From Diphasiastrum complanatum (Eukaryota > Streptophyta > Lycopodiopsida > Lycopodiales > Lycopodiaceae), in the NCBI GenBank assembly GCA_029204225.1, contig CM055093.1, forward strand, positions 1,100,117 through 1,164,116: DNA of 64,000 bases, written 5' to 3'. Shown piece by piece: positions 59,722 to 64,000 of the stretch. Every line of letters begins with the position of its first letter. Position 1 is the stretch's first letter. The notes under the pieces were generated by a model. That model had not been told where the DNA came from, did not search any database, and saw nothing but the letters and a program-made list of their open reading frames with translations. The position numbers were made by a program, and so were the translations under genes.

Positions 59722-60880
59722 ATGGAGGAATTATGGCATAGGAGGTTGGGACATCCCAACTACAAATCCATGCTCTCTATGATCAAAGAGGCCAAAGCTA
59801 TTGGCTTGCCAAAGTCATTCTCCAAGAAGATCAAGCCTTGTGAGGCTTGTGCTAATGCTAAATCTCACAAAAAGCCATTTACAAGATCTTCTATCAAAAG
59901 CAGGCATCCTTTGGAGTTAATCCACTCGGATGTGCATTTCTCATCAACTATAAGCAAGGGAGGAGCCACTTGTTTTGTTACTTTCATTGATGATTTCACA
60001 AGATTCACTTGGATATATCTTCTTGCTTCTAAATCTATGGTGTTTGATCATTTCCTTATTTTCAAAGCTTATGTAGAGAAGCAATTCTCATTCAAGAGTT
60101 AAACTCTTAGAAGTGATGGAGGTGGTGAATATATCTCCAATAAATTTCATGATTTTTGTGAGCTTGAAGGCATCAAAAGAGAGTTCTCTTGTGCCTACTC
60201 TCCATCTCAAAATGGAGTGGCCAAGAGAAAGAATAGATCTCTATTTGAATGTGCAAAATTTATGAGAATTGAGGCATCTTTGCCCAAAGATTTTTGGGGA
60301 GAAGCCATTAATTGTGCAAATTATCGTTGCAATAAGCTCCCACATATAGCTCTTGGAGGAAAGTCATCATATGAAATCTTATATTTCAAGAAGCCTAAGG
60401 TTGATCACCTTAGAGTTTTTGGATGCATATGCTTTGCCCATATTCCCTTAGAAACAAGGAAGAAGGAAGATCCTTGTGCATGCAAAGGGATCATGATTGG
60501 ATACTCATCCACCAAGAAGGCCTATAGAGTCTTTGTACTCTCTACTTCTCAAGTTATTGAAAGTAGAGATGTTGTCTTTCATGAAGATCAACACTTATCT
60601 TTTGAAGAGGCCGAGATCAAGAAGTCTATGGATGCATCACCTCTTATTGATTTTGAAGACAATTATGATGTGATGGGCTCGAGATTTGAAGAAGGCTCTC
60701 CTCAGATTTTCTCACCAAGAAGATCCATGAGACATAGATCCGAGCCTAAGAGGCTCTCATATGTTGACAAAGGCAAAAAGTGGATCTTGATTCCACTAAT
60801 CATGTTTTTTATGTCTCTAAGGAAGAGCCAAAGAATGTACAAGAGGCACTCAATACCAAGGAGTGGTATGATGCCATGAA
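59722..60880 (+). pseudogene. copia integrase of element K
   Basis: Starts at MEELWHRRLGHPNYKSMLSM, the zinc module with CEACANAKSHKK. The core has ELIHSDVHFS, CFVTFIDDFTRFTWIYLL and, after one stop near 60102, LRSDGGGEYISNKFHDF and SPSQNGVAKRKNRSLFE; the block normally reads NGVAERKNRT, so the catalytic Glu is Lys. The tail (HLRVFGCICFAHIPLETRKK, IMIGYSSTKKAYRVF, ESRDVVFHED) and a spacer (FSPRRSMRHRSEP) follow in one frame to about 60800. Confidence 0.9.
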
Positions 60881-61440
60881 GCAAGAGTATGATGCATTGA
60901 TCACCAAAAAAGCATGTGATTGGTTGCAAGTGTGTATTTCAGATCAAGTTCAATCATGATGGCACCATCAACAAGTATAAAGCAAGATTATGTGCCAAAG
61001 GATTTCCTCAAATCCATGGCCTTGATTATGAGGAGACCTTTGCACCCGTTGCAAAGATAGTGACAATAAGAATTCTTATTTCTCTTGCTTGTTTTTTTAA
61101 GCGGAAGTTGTTCCAATTAGATGTATCCAATGCTTTTCTAAATGGTTATCTTGAGGAGGAGATCTATATGGAATAGCCACAAGGATTCATCAAGGATGAG
61201 TCCAAAGTGTGCTTGCTCTTCAAAAGTCTTTATGGACTCAAGCAAGCACCAAGATCATGGTATTCAAGACTTAATTCTTTTCTTATCTCACTAGGATTTA
61301 CTCTTAGTGACTATGATCCTTCCATGTATCTAAAGTTTGTTGATAGCAATATTGTCATTCTTCTAATTTATGTTGATGACATTATTCTTTGTGGAAGTTG
61401 TATCAAGCTAGTATGAAACTAAGCTAGCACTTGGATGTGC
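60850..61440 (+). pseudogene. copia reverse transcriptase of element K
   Basis: Enters at about 60850 ([17 protein letters not shown]), then [60 protein letters not shown], a stop, LFKSLYGLKQAPRSWYSRLN and the intact catalytic box LLIYVDDIILCGS. A frameshift near 61415 follows. Confidence 0.9.
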
Positions 61441-61447
61441 ATTTAAA

Positions 61448-62281
61448 ATGCAAGATCTAGGAGAGATACATTACATCCTAGGCCTAGAAATTGATTTTTA
61501 TGAAAATCATGTCTTTACGTGCCAATCTAGATATGCTCACTCCATGTTGAAAACATTCCATATGGAAAATTCTAAGAGCATAGATACTCCAATGGAGCAA
61601 ATTGTAAAAGATCCTAATAAAGGTGATGAAAGATCCTTTGAGGACATCACACTTTTCAGGAGTCTTGTAGGCTCCTTGATTTGTCTTACCATTACTATGC
61701 CCAATCTAAGTTTTTGTGTGAACAAATTAAGTCAATTTATGCAAGATCCTAAGATCCATCATTGGAAGATGGCCAAGAGGATTCTAAGATATGTATCTTC
61801 ATCTTGTGATTATGATCTACTTTATAAAAGTGAAGATCTATCCATTGTTGGCTACTCGGATTCGGACTTTGCAAGTGACAAGATGGATCAAAAGTCTATT
61901 AGTGCATACACTATCTTTCTTGGAGGCAATCTAATATCTTGGCTTTCCAAAAAGCAAGATACTATATCTCTCTCTTCATGTGAGGCCGAGTACAAAGCAC
62001 TCACTACAACTACCAAAGAGGTGCTTTGGATCAAGAGGTTATTAATGGAGCTAAAGTGCATCAAGGAAGATGATCTACCAATGATCAAGTGTGATAACAT
62101 CTCGGCCCAAGCTCTTGCCAATAATCCCATATTTCATGCAAGAAGCAAGCACATAGAAGTGGCACACTGTGAGAGAAAAGCTTATTGGAGGAGAAATCTA
62201 TATGGAGCATGTCAACTCGTCCTCTTGTATTGCCGATCTACTCACCAAGCCTTTGAGCAAAAGTGCTTTCATCAAGCATAG
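61448..62281 (+). pseudogene. copia reverse transcriptase end and RNase H of element K
   Basis: A 277-codon open frame: LGEIHYILGLEIDFYENHVF, SLVGSLICLTITMPNLSFCV, VGYSDSDFASDKMDQKSISA, NLISWLSKKQDTISLSSCEA, EYKALTTTTKEVLWIKRLLM and FHARSKHIEVAHCERKAYW. All three active-site regions are present. The last residues shift frame before the usual ADLLTKPLS end, which is seen in another frame near 62235. Confidence 0.9.
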
Positions 62282-62345
62282 ATCTAATCTTGGAGTTATA
62301 TCAAGATCAATGCTTAAATCTTCATAGATAATTTCTTAGGAGGAG

Positions 62346-63079
62346 TGTAAAGAATTGAAAAAGATTATCTATGTTAGATATAGGGGTCTTATGTTTTTTA
62401 TATCATGCATCTAGGTGTAGGATGTTGATAGGAACAAATTTGGCATAGATGGCAAATTATGCATTTCCACTTGTAATGCCATTATTGAGCCAAAATAGAG
62501 TAAGAGGCTAAACTCGTGCCATTTAGAGTGTAGACAAGTGTAATGCTTTTGTTTGATGAATTCTAAGTGGTCTAATAGGATTTAGAGGTGGAACCATGTG
62601 AGGTCCAATAGGAATTTGAGGTTTGCTTGAAAATAGTCCAATAGAATTAAGAGGTGCATGGATCAATGGTTCATTAGGATTAAGAGGTGGCAAAGTGTGG
62701 TCCAATCATAGTTAAGCATAGTGGTAGCTTGTGGATCTACTAGTATCATTGTACTCCTCATTTTGGATCTAATTAATTTGGAGATTGTGTGGATTTTGAA
62801 TGTTATTGGATTTCTAGCTTTCTCTCTCTACCCGTGAGCTCATGATGATTTTCTCTCTCTACTCGAGGAGAGCAGCTTGTTTTTACTTAGAATAATTTTT
62901 TAATACTTCCCACACGTGTGAGAGAGAGTTGGAAGTGATTGAATGCATGTAGTAGTGTGTTTTTGCCATAGAATCAAAGATAGATCTTGAATCTCAATCT
63001 AGTCTTGATCTTGGTGCATCTACACACTTAGGAGATCACAAGTACATGTTTTGGACACTCCACACGTGTGAAATCTACA
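62346..63079 (+). repeat. 3' LTR of element K, 734 bp
   Basis: Starts TGTAAAGAATTG directly after a purine tract and ends ACA before the TTTCC duplication. Its start matches the 5' LTR remnant. It contains short direct repeats of CACACGTGTGA near 62913 and 63061. Promoter elements are not certain. Confidence 0.9.
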
Positions 63080-63084
63080 TTTCC

Positions 63085-63300
63085 TTTATACATCAACTCC
63101 AACATATTCCATACTTATTTAGTAGTCTTAGCATCTTGTACCTAAGTTATTGGTGTCTTTCTTAATATCAAATATATGGCTACAAAATCTTTTTCTTGTT
63201 GACTTGATATGCTCTTAAGGACTCCATATTTATGGTTCTCAACTGGCCTGATGTGTATTCCTAGTGGTAGTCACCACCACCCACAAGAATTTCTTTTCTA
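63085..63300 (-). pseudogene. older copia gag relic, right part
   Basis: Continues the gag relic at 59100-59351 across element K. The minus strand gives SLKSISSQQEKDFVAIYLIL and, across shifts, KXVWNMLELMYKG, the gag block before the insertion point. Confidence 0.5.
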
Positions 63301-64000
63301 CAACCATATTCATCTATTACTTTGAATATCCATACATGATCCTTCTTAATTCTCTACAATTCAAGTTTAAGATGGTTTTTACAATCTCTTGACCATCCTT
63401 AAATTCTCTCCTCACTCACATCTTTCTAGGACTCTTGTCTAATCAATAATGAATATGATCCAATATAGCCATTGGTGACCCTAAATGAATAATATGGTCT
63501 TCATATAGGCTTAGATTGATAACAACAAAATATTGTTCCAAAAGCAAGAGCATATCAACTCATTATAACTCGAAAAAAGAGTCCAATCTCAAAAGCGTCA
63601 AGAAGGAAAAAAGTGCAATCCTGACATTACTAATCACATTCCCATTGAAATGTGAAGTAGTTACAAGTCTCCTCTCATTTTGGACTCGAAGATTTTGATT
63701 ATTAAGTTGATGCTTTGAATTCCATAGGTGGGCTTTTGTATGTGCGCGATGGAGCCAATACACATTATGTAGCAGGAGTTTCCTTCTTGTCAGTTGTCTA
63801 TGCAGATTATCTTCGAGCAGCCAAAAAAACACATACATGCAAAAGAACTTCCTTCTCACATTCAAAACTACTCCAATTTGTATCAAGTTAGGTGAAGTGT
63901 TTGTTACAATTTTCTTCAAAAAGACTAGAATCAATCAAGGAAACTAATCCAAAATCTCGCTATTTTAAGAAGAGAAGCATATGTATATCATGATGTTGTA
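63301..64000. other. no gene recognised
   Basis: AT-rich. Open frames at 63516-63698 (plus) and 63934-63563 (minus) overlap and have no recognised motif. Confidence 0.5.

Larger units (their letters stand above)
59352..63079 (+). mobile_element. Ty1/copia element K with LTR ends and target duplication
   Basis: The element starts with TGTGAAGAATTG (59352) and ends in ACA (63079). The 5-bp flanks are TTTCC on both sides (59347-59351 and 63080-63084), a proper target duplication. A 5' LTR remnant (59352-about 59625), integrase from the GAG-pre-integrase module onward (59722-60800), reverse transcriptase (60850-61490), RNase H (61448-62290), a purine tract (AGGAGGAG, ending 62345) and a full 3' LTR (62346-63079) follow. 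The end of the 5' LTR, primer-binding site, gag and protease are missing. Confidence 0.93.

Noticed and set aside
63563-63934. 123-codon minus-strand frame
   Set aside because: No motif and overlapped by an opposite-strand frame; AT-rich flank.

Overview
This is a plant nuclear window, and it is mostly dead retrotransposons. Evidence for a plant is an intron-containing cytosolic ribosomal protein gene (eL22) with a telo-box/site II promoter, a plant-specific secreted S1-type gene, and many Ty1/copia and Ty3/gypsy remnants primed by initiator-tRNA-Met-like sites. Long (GA)n/(CT)n tracts and large non-coding tracts suggest a large, repeat-rich genome such as a fern or other non-flowering plant. 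That placement is an inference; the sequence alone does not settle the species.

Layout. 0.4-1.1 kb: (GA)n tract and a copia gag relic. 1.9-3.2 kb: unrecognised minus-strand ORF pair. 3.4-8.4 kb: long minus-strand copia element (A). 8.4-12.1 kb: minus-strand gypsy element (C) with a block inserted in its integrase. 12.6-14.8 kb: related plus-strand gypsy element (D), head to head with C and internally deleted. 16.1-17.4 kb: intact eL22 gene. 20.0-25.2 kb: copia elements F and G. 26.6-28.9 kb: copia relics with a probable LTR. 28.9-30.0 kb: broken copy of an unrecognised coiled-coil protein family. 34.0-34.8 kb: intact two-exon S1-family gene. 36.5-41.0 kb: CGACG-rich repeats like transposon ends, plus a small transposase-like ORF. 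42.0-45.1 kb: copia element H. 45.2-47.4 kb: LTR/primer-binding-site remnant of another element, a tRNA-like sequence, a 27-bp minisatellite and a gypsy gag relic. 50-53.1 kb: second, longer copy of the unrecognised coiled-coil family. 53.4-56.1 kb: second copy of family A (element I). 56.1-58.4 kb: minus-strand gypsy (J). 59.35-63.08 kb: copia element K with definable LTR ends and a 5-bp target duplication, nested in an older copia gag relic.

Only two genes look functional: eL22 and the S1-like secreted protein. All retroelement reading frames carry stops, frameshifts or deletions. The most unusual content is the repeated coiled-coil family seen at 29 kb and 50-53 kb, whose function and mobility I cannot assign. 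A second point of interest is a nonsense codon shared at the same gag position by two separate copies of family A. All alignments here were made by eye; no database search or computed identity was available.
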